From: Cellulosimicrobium protaetiae
Lineage (GTDB): Bacteria; Actinomycetota; Actinomycetes; Actinomycetales; Cellulomonadaceae
Length of the DNA stretch: 64,000 bases
Direction: 5' to 3'
Assembly (NCBI RefSeq): GCF_009708005.2
Contig: NZ_CP052757.1
Location: 4,526,001-4,590,000 of the forward strand
Below the pieces are notes generated by a model. It searched no databases. It was given only the letters and a program-made list of their open reading frames with translations, and was not told the origin of the DNA. How positions within the stretch are numbered: position 1 is the first letter of the stretch; every line of letters begins with the position of its first letter. The translations under genes and the position numbers were made by a program. Positions 8,501 through 16,541 of the stretch are shown here, in pieces.

Positions 8501-10210
8501 GGCGACGCGTTCGCGTGCCCCGTGACCGTCGTCGATGCGGGCGACGCGACCGCACCGCCGGTCGACCCCGACCTGCCCGCCGAGGAGCGCGCCGCGCTGC
8601 GCGCCTCGTTGCGCACGGACCGGCTCGCGTCCGTCGACGCCACCGTCGGCGCCGTGCTGGACGAGGTGCCCAGCGGGACGACCGTGCTCGTCGTCGACGT
8701 CGCGGGGACGCCGGGCACCCGGCCGGCGCTCGGCGCGACGCTCGTGCGACCGTCGTTCGACGGCCCCGAGCAGGCCCGGTACCTGACGAGCGCCGCCACG
8801 CGGACGGACGGCGTCGCTCGCGTCCTCGACGTCCCGGCGACGGTGCTCGACGCCGCGGGGACCACCGCGGGCACGATGCCCGCGCGCATCCAGGACACCC
8901 CGCTGGCCTGGGGCTCGCCCCGCCCGCTCGACGCCGCGTCCACCGCCGACGCCCTCGCCGACCTCACGTCGCGCGACCACGTGCGCCGCGCCGTCTACAC
9001 CGCGTTCGTGGACGTGCCGTTCTACGCGGGCCTCGTCGTCGCCGGGCTGTGCCTCCTGCTGGCGCCGCGCGCGGCGCGCGCGACGGGCGACCGTGCGCGC
9101 GCCCGGTGGTCCCGGGCCGCGCACTGGGCCCGCGGTGCCGCGCTCGTCGTGGCCGCCGTCCCGACCGCGGCGTTCCTCGTGTCGCTCACGGGGTGGTGGC
9201 GGTTCGGGAACCAGACCCTCGCGATCGTCGTGTCCACGGTGCTCGCGACAGCGGCCGTCGCCGGCCTGGGCGCGCTCGCCCCGCGCCGGCCGGTGTGGCT
9301 CGGGCCCGGGATCGTCGCGGGCATCACGTTCGCCGTCCTCACGCTCGACGCGCTCGTCGGGACGCCGCTCAACCGGGCGAGCCCCCTGGGCTCCGCGCCG
9401 ACGTTCGGCGCGCGGTTCTACGGGTTCGGCAACCCGACGTTCTCCGTGTACGCGGTCGCGGCGCTCGTCGTGGCCGCGGCCCTGGCCCAGTGGCTCGTGG
9501 CCCGGGGCCGCCGCTACGTCGCCGCGACGGTCGTGGGCACCATCGGCCTCGTCACGATGGTCGTGGACGTCTGGCCCACGCTCGGCGCCGACCTCGGCGG
9601 CGGTCTCGTCGTCGTGCCCGCGTTCGCCGTGCTGGGGCTCGCCGCGTCGGGTGCGCGCGTCACGTGGCGGCGCTTCCTGCTGGTCGCCGCCGCGGGGGTC
9701 GGGCTCGTCGCGGCCGTCGGCGTGCTGGACTGGCTGCGCCCCGCCGACGAGCGCTCGCACCTGGGCCGGTTCGTCGGGCAGGTCGTCGACGGCTCGGCGT
9801 GGGACACGCTGCTGCGCAAGGCGGGCTACGCGGCCCGCTCCGTGCTGGGCGGCGTCCCGGTGTGGCTCACGATCGCGGTCCTCGTCGCGGCGGCGCTCCT
9901 GCTGTTCTGGCCGCGGCGCTTCACCCCCGCGTGGTTCGCGCGGACGGAGGAGGCGTGGCCGCTCGTGCGCCCGACCGTGCTCGCCCTGTGGATCGTGTGC
10001 GTCGCCGGCTCGCTCGTCAACGACTTCGGGGTGCGGATCGCGCTCATCGCACTCATCCCGGCCGTCCCGCTGCTCACCGTCGCGGCCCTGCACGCCGCCG
10101 GCGGTGCCACCACGGCGGACGACCCTCCGACGACCGGGGCGAGCCCAACCGTCCGGAACCCGGACGTGGAGACCGCCCAGGCGGGGCGCGAGCCCTCCCT
10201 CGAGGCCTGA
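5513..10210 (+). CDS. Giant membrane protein: two fused copies of an alkaline-phosphatase-like ectodomain plus multi-pass domain
   Basis: The product is 1565 residues. A signal or anchor helix (about 27-52) precedes an extracytoplasmic domain (about 75-385), then a multi-pass region (about 395-770). The whole plan repeats from about 784 to 1565. Paired landmarks are YWSDVSPSATPTLW with TWSDVTAATTPTLH, VCTTAVGPGAAV with VCATAVGPGAAL, FYGFNNVTFAVYAV with FYGFGNPTFSVYAV, and GSVLND with GSLVND. The ectodomain resembles the start of alkaline-phosphatase-superfamily domains, but the usual metal-binding Asp after the first strand is Ala or Thr in both copies, so catalysis is doubtful. I recall single-copy relatives in actinobacteria near a GT2 gene; the GT2 gene here is convergent, just downstream. 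Function unknown; a cell-envelope role is inferred. No frameshift joins the halves. Confidence 0.85.
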   Translation: MTIPAAALPPARPLPARRWRQGGARATALVTAGVLALLTLLGVVVAPSASATPTGTVAGTAAAGTTAAGDATVPTHDPRPIVLVAVAGLYWSDVSPSATPTLWSMIRTGSVASLNLGRTTCTTDAWLTLSAGQMVSTSTPATEGAEETEEEEPTGTEAPTTGCPPLPVPATTTSGATAPEARPADVPGWATLTAPSEEAATAPTMHHAPGTLATRLGETGVCTTAVGPGAAVMLADPAGHVDRYAPALAALPAGDLDACDVTVVDQGEIVDSSAGRGESLDELDDALSRVMDEVDRGTRVLVAGVSAGPVGEPGLQVVVDWRKGEPTSRWLHSPSTQKDGLVQLVDLTATVVESAGGSVEGLDGAPMTLGEVRRMDVARTVENRQYLNVLTSTIPTLYPVLVGLLVATLVVALGSALWSRRSAARRGLPPRPGPTGRRVLSAVLMIAAAAPVAASLASLSRWWVWSAPAPALTLALAVSAVLVALVAWAVSRLLPRRPWALPTALAGVTWLVLTVDGATGTTLQQASLLGTSAVVGFTRFYGFNNVTFAVYAVAGLVLAGGLATAALARGRRRLAAWLVVAVGAVTVVIDGWPAFGADFGGILALVPAFAVLALLVGRVRITWLRALVVAGLTVAVVAVVAVVDWLLPGGSSHLGGFVQSVMDGAALEVIGRKALGAWDTVAQPAGALAAVLVVLVAVAALRPDRFRLPEVAQAYERWPLLRELVVALVVVAGVGSVLNDSGVIIAVMVVVVATTMIVPGFLADASPARATSGVPEPGIRRTPTMLLTVGGGLLLVVLLASAVLGSVDQRPGSAASRAGSEATVTRADAIATDRPLVVVGTTGVTWSDVTAATTPTLHALLTDGAGAGGVAQPTGAASRCTVGGWLALSAGQLAEVATERAPDGTWACPTVQPVPDDGAAGGARVDGWDDLVALQQGSGYQAHLGVLGDALAGDGTTGSASAVCATAVGPGAALALADSSGDVARYRDVSSVTTPGGDAFACPVTVVDAGDATAPPVDPDLPAEERAALRASLRTDRLASVDATVGAVLDEVPSGTTVLVVDVAGTPGTRPALGATLVRPSFDGPEQARYLTSAATRTDGVARVLDVPATVLDAAGTTAGTMPARIQDTPLAWGSPRPLDAASTADALADLTSRDHVRRAVYTAFVDVPFYAGLVVAGLCLLLAPRAARATGDRARARWSRAAHWARGAALVVAAVPTAAFLVSLTGWWRFGNQTLAIVVSTVLATAAVAGLGALAPRRPVWLGPGIVAGITFAVLTLDALVGTPLNRASPLGSAPTFGARFYGFGNPTFSVYAVAALVVAAALAQWLVARGRRYVAATVVGTIGLVTMVVDVWPTLGADLGGGLVVVPAFAVLGLAASGARVTWRRFLLVAAAGVGLVAAVGVLDWLRPADERSHLGRFVGQVVDGSAWDTLLRKAGYAARSVLGGVPVWLTIAVLVAAALLLFWPRRFTPAWFARTEEAWPLVRPTVLALWIVCVAGSLVNDFGVRIALIALIPAVPLLTVAALHAAGGATTADDPPTTGASPTVRNPDVETAQAGREPSLEA

Positions 10211-10280
10211 CCTCGGAGCGGCACGGCCGCAAGGGTCGGCCCGGGACTCCGGGGCGGCCCGGGACTCGGGTTCCGGGGCC

Positions 10281-11168
10281 TCAGTGGTGGTCGGCCGTGC
10301 GCACGCGGTCGACGGCGGAGCGGACCTTGCGAGCGTTCACGGCCAGGAGCACGTCACGGTACTGCGCGGCCCGGTGCAGCTGCCCCTTGAGGTCGTTCGA
10401 CGACGCGCGGTGGCGCAGGTCGCACGGCACCTCGACCGCGACGTACCCCTTGCGGAGCAGGTCGATCGTCATGCCGGTCTCCACGCCCCAGCCACGCGCG
10501 AGCGGGGTCGCGGCCTCGAACGCCTCGCGCGTGAGGCAGCGCATCCCGGAGAGCGGCTGGGTCGGGGTCCACCCCGTGAGGGACTGGATCGCGCGACGGG
10601 CGGCGCCGACGACGATCCCGCGTCCACCCGCGCCGGGCTGGGGCGGGAGCAGCGCGATCGAGACGTCGGAGTAGCCGTCGAGCACGGGCGGGACGAGCGG
10701 GGCGGTGTTCACGGCGGTCTCGCCGAGGTCGCCGTCGATGAAGAGCAGGAGTCGCGGGGGCCGGTCGGCCGCGTCGCGCATCGCGACGACGGCGGCGCCC
10801 GTCTCCATGGCCGCGGCCTTGCCCCGGTTGTGCGAGTGGCGCACGACGACCGCGCCCGCCTCGCGCGCGACGTGCTGGGTGTCGTCCTCGCTCCCGTCGT
10901 CCACGACGAGCACGAGGTCGACGTGCGGGATCGCCTTGGCCGCGCGGACCGTCGCCGCGATGCGCCGCGACTCGTCCTTCGCCGGGATGATGACCGCGAC
11001 ACGCTGCCGCACCGCACGGCCGGTCCGGCCGTCGCCGACGACGGGGCGCGGCGTCCGTGCCCGCGTGCCCGACGCCGAGAGGTACGTCGGCGGCGGCGTG
11101 CTCGCCGCGCCCGCAGGAGCAGTGCCCGTGTTGTTCCCCGACTCAGTCGACCGATGGTCCGCGTTCAC
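10281..11168 (-). CDS. Family 2 glycosyltransferase
   Basis: A 295-residue GT-A fold transferase. After a low-complexity N-terminus (about 1-55) the catalytic domain opens with VAVIIPAKDESRRI, the nucleotide-sugar site VVDDGSEDDT follows near residue 88, and FIDGDLGET (about 140) provides the metal-binding Asp pair. A later SGMRCLTREAF and the GVETGMTIDLL segment match the acceptor-side helix of the family that includes glucosyl-phosphoglycerate and polyprenyl-phosphate transferases. No membrane segments are seen, so it is probably cytosolic or peripheral. It converges on the giant membrane protein gene. Sugar donor and acceptor are unknown. Confidence 0.9.
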   Translation of the reverse strand: MNADHRSTESGNNTGTAPAGAASTPPPTYLSASGTRARTPRPVVGDGRTGRAVRQRVAVIIPAKDESRRIAATVRAAKAIPHVDLVLVVDDGSEDDTQHVAREAGAVVVRHSHNRGKAAAMETGAAVVAMRDAADRPPRLLLFIDGDLGETAVNTAPLVPPVLDGYSDVSIALLPPQPGAGGRGIVVGAARRAIQSLTGWTPTQPLSGMRCLTREAFEAATPLARGWGVETGMTIDLLRKGYVAVEVPCDLRHRASSNDLKGQLHRAAQYRDVLLAVNARKVRSAVDRVRTADHH

Positions 11169-11293
11169 GCCGTCCAGCCTAGTAGTGCAAAGAGTTGGCC
11201 GCAGAAGTGTCGTCGTTCCACCAGCGGATCCGCTCGGGATCTTCGCAGGACGACCGGGCTGCGTTCCCAGGTCCCCCGGATCCTACAAGACGC

Positions 11294-11326
11294 GACGGCC
11301 CGCCGACAGGGTGCCGGCGGGCCGTC
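11294..11326. terminator. GC-rich terminator hairpin after the DUF5926 gene
   Basis: GACGGCCCGCCG pairs perfectly with CGGCGGGCCGTC around a nine-base loop. It lies 16 bases beyond the stop codon of the minus-strand DUF5926 gene. There is no long T run, as is common in high-GC actinobacteria. Confidence 0.75.
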
Positions 11327-11341
11327 GTCGGGCGACAGACC

Positions 11342-12166
11342 TCAGCGCAGGGTCACCTGGCGGGACACGATCCCGGCGCGCGCACGGCGCTCGTTCGCGT
11401 CGAGCGGCTCCGTGACGGCGAGCGCCTCGGTGAGGCGCGCGTCGAGCTCCGCGACCGGACCTTCGAGCTCGTCGGCCTCCGTCCCGCGCGGCAGCTCCCA
11501 CACGGGCACCAGCAGCCCGCTCGACCGGAACGCGCCGACGAACTTGCCGCCCGCGAGGCCCGACTCGCGCCGCGCGTGCAGGCGCGAGATCGCGTCGATG
11601 AGCGCGTCCTCAGGCTCCGGGCGCGCCCAGCGCACGAACTCGCGCGACATACGGCACCAGTACGCCGACGGGACGGCGTCGAGCTTGACGGTGGGCACCA
11701 TCGACTCGGCCGCCTGGTCGAGCGAGGCCCGCAGGTCCGGCGTGATCTCCTCGGCCGGGTCGAGCCAGAACGCGAAGTCCTCGTGGACCGTGACGTCGAA
11801 CGGGACCGCGAGGTCGAGGACGTCCTGGAGGCGCGGGCCGGCGTCGGGCAGCGCGCTCATCTCGATGGACGTGCCGGGCTCGGCGTCGATCGCCTCGAGC
11901 AGCGCCGCCGCGAGGTCGCGGCTCGTGTCACCCGAGCCCGCGAGCGTCTGGACCGCGAGGAGGATCGCGCCGTCCTGGCGGTGCAGCGCCGCCCAGCCGG
12001 CGGGCAGGACGGTGACGACGGTGACGTCGCGCGCCCCGTGCTCCGCGGTCGTGCGGGCGGTCGCGGTGGCCGAGGGCACGACCTCGCGCATCGCGACCCA
12101 GTCGGTCTCTCCGGGCAGCCCCTCGAACGGGCGCAGCACGAAGTCGGGCGTGGTGTTCTTGGCCAT
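11342..12166 (-). CDS. DUF5926 family protein
   Basis: A 274-residue cytosolic protein I recognise as the actinobacterial DUF5926 family by its opening (FVLRPFEGLPGETDWVAMRE), the central GDTSRDLAAALLEA segment and the YWCRMSREFVRWARPEPEDAL stretch. Function is unknown for the family. No membrane segment, signal peptide or known catalytic motif is visible. The acidic middle part and the ordered C-terminal helices suggest a soluble folded protein. It is a single gene, with a terminator hairpin behind it and a repeat block between it and the upstream pirin gene, which is on the same strand but 81 bases away. Confidence 0.85.
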   Translation of the reverse strand: MAKNTTPDFVLRPFEGLPGETDWVAMREVVPSATATARTTAEHGARDVTVVTVLPAGWAALHRQDGAILLAVQTLAGSGDTSRDLAAALLEAIDAEPGTSIEMSALPDAGPRLQDVLDLAVPFDVTVHEDFAFWLDPAEEITPDLRASLDQAAESMVPTVKLDAVPSAYWCRMSREFVRWARPEPEDALIDAISRLHARRESGLAGGKFVGAFRSSGLLVPVWELPRGTEADELEGPVAELDARLTEALAVTEPLDANERRARAGIVSRQVTLR

Positions 12167-12187
12167 GCGCCGCAGTCTACTGACCGC

Positions 12188-12258
12188 CGAGGTAGAACCC
12201 TGGTCCGCCGAGATAGAACCCCGGTTCCACCCCGCGCGACCGGGGCTCTACCTCGGCG
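12188..12258. repeat. 21-base repeat block (2 reverse units, 1 forward unit)
   Basis: Units start CGAG at 12188 and 12209 (21 bases apart), and a facing unit lies at 12238-12258 (complementary sense, ending CTCTACCTCGGCG). The outer arms can pair, so the block can form a hairpin or cruciform. The pirin stop codon TAG (complement of 12248-12250) lies inside the facing unit. Confidence 0.85.
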
Positions 12259-13339
12259 CGCCCGGGCGGGTGCGGGGGCGCAGGCGGACGTCGGGGAGGG
12301 CGGGCGCGGGGAGCGGGCCGCCGTCGTAGCCGGCGACCTCGCCGTAGCGACCGTCGCGCGCGCCCTCGGCGTAGCGGGTGCCGCCGTGGTTCGGGCCCTC
12401 GCCGCCGGTGACCACGAGCTGCGCCTGCCATTCCGCGCGGGCGCGCGCGACGTCGTCGTGCGAGCGGCCGACGAAATTCCACCACATGACGATGTCCTCG
12501 CCGAACGGCTCGCCGCCCACGAGCACGACCCGCGCGGGGCCCTCCTGCCCGGCCTCGACCGTGAGCGTCGCGCGGCCCGGCGCGACGTAGCCGAGGGACG
12601 ACGGCGGGATCGCCTCGCCCTCCAGCCGCACCGCGCCGTCGTCGACGAGCAGGCCGTGCTCGAAACCGGGGTCGACGTCGAGCGTCACGCGCGCCCCGGG
12701 CTCCAGGTCGACCTGCGCCCCGACGAGCGGCGAGTACGTGGTCGCGGGCGACCGCAGCGCGGTGCCGTCGACCCGGAGCGAGCCGAGGAAGACCTGCACG
12801 CGGGCGCCGCCGACCGTCGCCACGGGGAGGTCGGCGTGGTGCTCGAACGCGGGCGGGTCCGTGAGACGGTCGCCCGGGAGCGCGACCCAGAGCTGGACGC
12901 CGTGCAGGACGGGCGGGCGGACACCCCGCGGCGACTCCTCCGAGTGCGAGATGCCGCGGCCCGCGGTCATGAGGTTGAGCTCACCAGGACGGACCGTCTG
13001 GAGCGACCCGACAGAGTCCCGGTGCAGGATCTCCCCCGCGAACAGCCACGTGACGGTCTGCAGCCCGGTGTGCGGGTGCGGCGGCACCTGCATGCCGTCG
13101 GTCCCGTCGCCGATCGCGGGCAGCGGGTCCGGGCCGTAGTGGTCGAGGAAGCACCACGCCCCCACGAGCGAGCGTGCGCGCTGCGGGATCGTGCGCCGCA
13201 CCCGCATGGCGCGCGTGCCGCCGAGCGGGACGTCGCGGTGCTCGAGGATCTCGACCGCCGGCGCCGCGCCGGCGCCTTCACGGTCAGAGGTGCCCGCGGA
13301 GCACACGCGCTCCTCGGGCCGGGTCTCGAGGTTGCTCAT
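12248..13339 (-). CDS. Pirin family protein
   Basis: A 363-residue bicupin. The N-terminal cupin holds the pirin metal site: PHPHTGLQTVTW (two His), followed about 45 residues later by the HSE of RGISHSEESP. The C-terminal pirin domain ends with the conserved GEPFGEDIVMWWNFVGR. Pirins bind iron; some have quercetinase activity and others act as regulators, and which applies here is open. The ATG at 13339 gives a normal length; an upstream in-frame reading is low-complexity. The last residues, APR, and the TAG stop are encoded by the outer edge of a 21-base repeat. Confidence 0.93.
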   Translation of the reverse strand: MSNLETRPEERVCSAGTSDREGAGAAPAVEILEHRDVPLGGTRAMRVRRTIPQRARSLVGAWCFLDHYGPDPLPAIGDGTDGMQVPPHPHTGLQTVTWLFAGEILHRDSVGSLQTVRPGELNLMTAGRGISHSEESPRGVRPPVLHGVQLWVALPGDRLTDPPAFEHHADLPVATVGGARVQVFLGSLRVDGTALRSPATTYSPLVGAQVDLEPGARVTLDVDPGFEHGLLVDDGAVRLEGEAIPPSSLGYVAPGRATLTVEAGQEGPARVVLVGGEPFGEDIVMWWNFVGRSHDDVARARAEWQAQLVVTGGEGPNHGGTRYAEGARDGRYGEVAGYDGGPLPAPALPDVRLRPRTRPGAPR

Positions 13340-13426
13340 GCGACGAGCGTAGGCGTGGCGGACGGACCCGGCCCACCGACCCGCGGACGGGTCTTCGCGG
13401 CGCGGCGGCACCGCGGGACAATGGCA

Positions 13427-13463
13427 GCGAGGCCCCTCGGAGCAGGATTCCGAGGGGCCTCGC
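13427..13463. terminator. Perfect 15-base-pair hairpin
   Basis: GCGAGGCCCCTCGGA pairs without mismatch with TCCGAGGGGCCTCGC around a seven-base loop. It is 88 bases upstream of the pirin start on the opposite side from any gene end, so which transcript it would terminate is unclear; it could also be a protein-binding palindrome. Confidence 0.55.
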
Positions 13464-13857
13464 CGTGTCCGCGCGACCCCGGGGCGGTCGGGCCGGAGGC
13501 CCGTCGGGGCGCCGCTCGCGACGTGGCGGCCCGGCGCCGTCGAGCCTGCCCGAGGTGTCCCGGGCAGGCACGGTGACGCCGATCGCGGTCGGCCTTCCGG
13601 GTCCGGTCGGAACCTGCGCCGTCGCGCGCAGCCCCGCAGCAGGGGGTCGCGGGTCGTCCACCGTTCTCCGGTCAGCCGTGCCCTCGCGTTCGCGCCGGGC
13701 CGTCGTGCGCTCCTGGCGGGGCCGTCTGGCCCTGCGTGCCGGAACACCGTCGTCCGTGTGCGCCCGTCCGGGCCGTTAAGCACGTTTGTAGTCCTCACCC
13801 GAAGGGCCTGCAAGGGTTCCCGGCGATGTCATTTGGCCGGTCGCGAAGGCCACAGGT

Positions 13858-13924
13858 TCGTCCACAGGCGGCCCCGCGCCGTTCCCACGCGACCCACAGC
13901 CCTGTGGACGAAATCTGTGGACAG
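13858..13924. promoter_or_regulatory. Cluster of DnaA-box-like 9-mers
   Basis: Three matches to the actinobacterial DnaA-box pattern YYNTCCACA fall in 67 bases: TCGTCCACA (13858-13866), the complement TGTGGACGA (13903-13911) and the complement TGTGGACAG (13916-13924). CCACAG halves at 13850 and 13894 add to the cluster; 13894-13907 is a 14-base palindrome. No AT-rich unwinding region or dnaA/dnaN gene is nearby, so this is not the replication origin. Binding is a prediction only. Confidence 0.35.
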
Positions 13925-13983
13925 TTCGCCTGGCCGACACGCCCGGGTCGGCCAGGACGCGCGCCCCGTGCGCACGCCGTCGG

Positions 13984-14991
13984 TCAGACCCAGAACTGCG
14001 TCGTCGGCGTCGCCACCGGCGTGAGCCGCTCGTCGAGGTCGAGGTCGCGCACGACGAACCCGCCGTCGTCGACGAGCGTGCCCGCGAGCCGCCCCTGGAG
14101 CATCGCCGCGAGGCGCGCCACGAGCACCCGGGCGCGCGAGCGCGCGATGACGTGCAGACCCGACGGGTGCTCGACCTCCAGCTCGTACGGGTCCGGTGGC
14201 ACCCACGTGACGCGGTAGGCGTGCGGGCCGTGCTCGCGCCAGTCGAGCGCGCCGAGCGCGAGCGGTACCTGCGGGACCCGCTGCGCCGCGAGCCGGACCG
14301 CGCCGTCGTACGAGGTCTCGCCCGAGAGCACGTACTCGGCGAGACCGTCCGGACGCGGGTGGACGGCGACCGCACGCGCGTTCGGGACGGTCGTGCGCAG
14401 GACCCCGAGCGCGTCGTCGGGCCCGAGGACCTGGGCGCTGTAGAGCGTGAGGTCCACTCCCGCTGCCGGGTCGGGCGTGAGCACGGTCCGGCCGTCCGCG
14501 ACGACCGCACCCCCGACGCGGCGGGCAGCGGCGACCGCCCAGCCCAGCACCTGCAGCTCGAGACCCTGGGGCAACCCGGCGGCGAAGGCCCGCGCGAGGC
14601 CGTCGCGGTCGTCGACGAACGCGACCCGCGCCCCGCGCGGGGCCGGGTCGTCCACGTGGAGCGCGAACACCTCCGCGGTCCCGACCGCGAGGTCGAGCGC
14701 CTGCGTCTGCGGCGGCGTGAGCGGGAACGGCCCGACGACGCGCGCCCCCTCGGTGAGCCGCAGCTCCCCCGGCACGACCACGCCGTCGGGCACCACGCCG
14801 CGGAACCGCGCCCCGACCATGGGCCGGGCCGCTCCCCCGCCGCCGGGCGGCGTCGTCCACGCCGCGTCGGCGAACCAGGCGCGCGCGAGGGAGTCCACGG
14901 GCGTGCGGGCCGCGCCGCGGGAGCGTGGCATCGCGAGAAGGTGCGCTCCCGCGTGCGTGTCCGGCACGAGACCGGCGACGGTGGGGTCCAT
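13984..14991 (-). CDS. Protein of unknown function
   Basis: A 335-residue product I cannot place. It has no signal peptide, membrane segment or catalytic signature I recognise. The middle (about 140-200) alternates strands and helices, with GLELQVLGWAVAAARRVGGAVVADGRTVLTPD followed by LYSAQVLGPDDAL, and the C-terminal part has PHAYRVTWVPPDPYELEVEHPSG. It ends TTQFWV. Good codon bias and the lack of overlap with another credible frame support a real gene. It is transcribed alone; the nearest upstream gene on the same strand (DinB) is 90 bases away. Confidence 0.75.
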   Translation of the reverse strand: MDPTVAGLVPDTHAGAHLLAMPRSRGAARTPVDSLARAWFADAAWTTPPGGGGAARPMVGARFRGVVPDGVVVPGELRLTEGARVVGPFPLTPPQTQALDLAVGTAEVFALHVDDPAPRGARVAFVDDRDGLARAFAAGLPQGLELQVLGWAVAAARRVGGAVVADGRTVLTPDPAAGVDLTLYSAQVLGPDDALGVLRTTVPNARAVAVHPRPDGLAEYVLSGETSYDGAVRLAAQRVPQVPLALGALDWREHGPHAYRVTWVPPDPYELEVEHPSGLHVIARSRARVLVARLAAMLQGRLAGTLVDDGGFVVRDLDLDERLTPVATPTTQFWV

Positions 14992-15080
14992 GACCGGAAC
15001 GTAGTTGGTCCGGAATGCCGGGATGTTACGGCCGTGTCACGGACCGTGGTCGAACTCCGCCTCGAATGCCGGGCACGCGC

Positions 15081-15656
15081 TCAGGCGCCGACGTCGTGCA
15101 GGTGGTGGACGACGTCGTGCACGAAGTACTGGCCGAGCGTGCGGACCGTGAACACCGACCCGTTCGAGCGTCGCCCGGGCCGTTCCCACTGGTCGGGGAC
15201 GAGTGCGTCGAAGCGACCCGCGACGCGGTCGCCCGCGATCTCGAGCTCGCGCGCCACGACCGCCGGGTCCTGGTGCGCGTAGTCCTCCTCGACGGCCGTC
15301 GCGTCCTGGTCCCAGTTGGCGAACCGGGGGTCGTCGCCCTCGATCATGGACTGCACGCGCACGTCGAAGATCGAGAACACGTCGCGGACGTGCGCCGCGT
15401 ACTCGAGCACGGACCACGTCGTGGCGTCGGGACGCACGCGCACGTCCTCGCGGCCCAGGGCGCCGACGTAGCGCGGGACCGCGTCGCGCACGGCGGCCCC
15501 CACGCGGTCGGGCGTCACCTCGGCCGCCACGAACCCGCACTCCGGGCACGGCCGCTCCATGACCCACGTCCAGTCCTTGGTGTCCGCGGGCACGGGCGGG
15601 AATTCCGGGTCCTTGGCGGTGGCGGGGCCGCCGTCGGGCGACGCGGTCGTGTCCAT
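15081..15656 (-). CDS. DinB-superfamily protein with CPxC motif
   Basis: A 191-residue DinB/YfiT-like four-helix-bundle protein. Candidate metal ligands are the His in YAAHVRDVF (about residue 90) and the HDVVHHLHDV cluster at the C-terminus. An N-terminal MERPCPECGF element (about 33-42) gives a CPxC pair, an addition seen in one actinobacterial branch. Such proteins are often thiol-dependent (mycothiol or bacillithiol) transferases or hydrolases, but the substrate here is unknown. It diverges from a TetR-family gene with 104 bases between, so control by that TetR is plausible. Confidence 0.8.
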   Translation of the reverse strand: MDTTASPDGGPATAKDPEFPPVPADTKDWTWVMERPCPECGFVAAEVTPDRVGAAVRDAVPRYVGALGREDVRVRPDATTWSVLEYAAHVRDVFSIFDVRVQSMIEGDDPRFANWDQDATAVEEDYAHQDPAVVARELEIAGDRVAGRFDALVPDQWERPGRRSNGSVFTVRTLGQYFVHDVVHHLHDVGA

Positions 15657-15733
15657 GGCGGCAGTGTGCCAGACGGCGGCCCGCGCCCCGGGCGGTGCCC
15701 CCGCCTCGCCCGGGCGGCGAGGCGATTAGCGTT

Positions 15734-15759
15734 CTGACACGACCTCCCTATGATGTCAG
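15734..15759. promoter_or_regulatory. Candidate TetR operator
   Basis: CTGACA and TGTCAG form an inverted repeat with 14 bases between their arms, ending one base before the TetR start codon, in the spacer shared with the divergent DinB gene. Its position suggests autorepression. Confidence 0.45.
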
Positions 15760-15760
15760 C

Positions 15761-16375
15761 ATGCCCAAGATCATCGGAGGGTCCCTCCACGAGCACCGCG
15801 CCCAGACCCGGCAGAAGCTCTTCGCGGCGCTCTCGACCCTCATGATGGACCGCGGCTTCGACGCCATCTCGCTCGCGGACATCGCCGCCGCCGCCGGCGT
15901 CGGCCGCACCGCGGTCTACAACCACTTCCCCGACAAAGAGGCCCTGCTCCTCGGGTTCATCACCCACGAGACGGAGCAGTACGTCGGGACGCTCGAGCGG
16001 GCGCTGGAGGACGTGGACGACCCCGTCGAGCAGCTGCGCACCTACATCCGCCAGCAGGTCCAGCTCAAGCGCATCTTCCACCTGGCCCCGGGCCCCGACC
16101 TGAGGACGGTGCTGTCGCGCACGACTCGCCAGCGCCTGCGCGAGCACGCCGAGCTCGTCGAGGCGATCCTGCGCCGCATCGTCGCGTCCGGGATCGAAGC
16201 CGGGGAGTTCCCCGAGCAGGACATCGACACGACCGTGCAGCTCGTCAACGCGTGCCTGTCCGGTCGGCTCGTCCCCGACGACCCGGTCGCGCGCGAGCAG
16301 GCGATCGAGGCGACCGAGGCCTTCGTGCTGCGCGCCGTCGGCGCCGACGCGGCCTCCCCCGCACTCTCGCGCTGA
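15761..16375 (+). CDS. TetR-family transcriptional regulator
   Basis: A 204-residue regulator. The DNA-binding helix-turn-helix spans about residues 28-62 (ISLADIAAAAGVGRTAVYNHFPDKEALL), and the rest is an all-helical ligand-binding domain of the TetR_C type without an obvious ligand signature. The ATG at 15761 opens MPKIIGGSLHEHRAQTR and fits the usual family start; longer in-frame readings are promoter DNA. It is monocistronic and divergent from the DinB gene, its most likely target apart from itself. Confidence 0.9.
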   Translation: MPKIIGGSLHEHRAQTRQKLFAALSTLMMDRGFDAISLADIAAAAGVGRTAVYNHFPDKEALLLGFITHETEQYVGTLERALEDVDDPVEQLRTYIRQQVQLKRIFHLAPGPDLRTVLSRTTRQRLREHAELVEAILRRIVASGIEAGEFPEQDIDTTVQLVNACLSGRLVPDDPVAREQAIEATEAFVLRAVGADAASPALSR

Positions 16376-16541
16376 CGACGTCGCACCGGACGAACGGCGC
16401 GGGTCGCCGTCGGCGGTTCGCCGGGTGGCGCCGTCCGCGCGTCGGGCGTCCGTCCCTTCGGGCGCCCGTCCCGTCGGGCTTCGGGCGCGCCAGGCTTCAG
16501 GCGCCGGGCTTCACGCCGAGGATGTCGACCGGATCCCGGAT

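Larger units (their letters stand above)
13340..13983. other. 644-base intergenic region with hairpin and DnaA-box-like cluster
   Basis: No convincing reading frame: those present on both strands are Arg/Pro/Gly-rich shadows. It lies between the 5' end of the pirin gene and the 3' end of the 13984 gene, both on the minus strand, so the part near 13340 should hold the pirin promoter. It contains the perfect hairpin at 13427-13463 and the CTGTGGAC-rich stretch at 13850-13924. Nothing else stands out between 13470 and 13840. Confidence 0.6.

Noticed and set aside
13284-13661. Minus-strand 125-residue frame upstream of pirin
   Set aside because: Arg/Pro-rich, overlaps the pirin 5' end out of frame and contains the perfect hairpin; no credible start signal.
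13764-13840. tRNA-like look (TTTGTAGTC, GGGTTC)
   Set aside because: No acceptor stem, anticodon stem or T-arm pairing could be formed.
13850-13924. Replication origin
   Set aside because: DnaA-like sites are present, but no AT-rich element and no dnaA, dnaN, gyrB or rpmH nearby.
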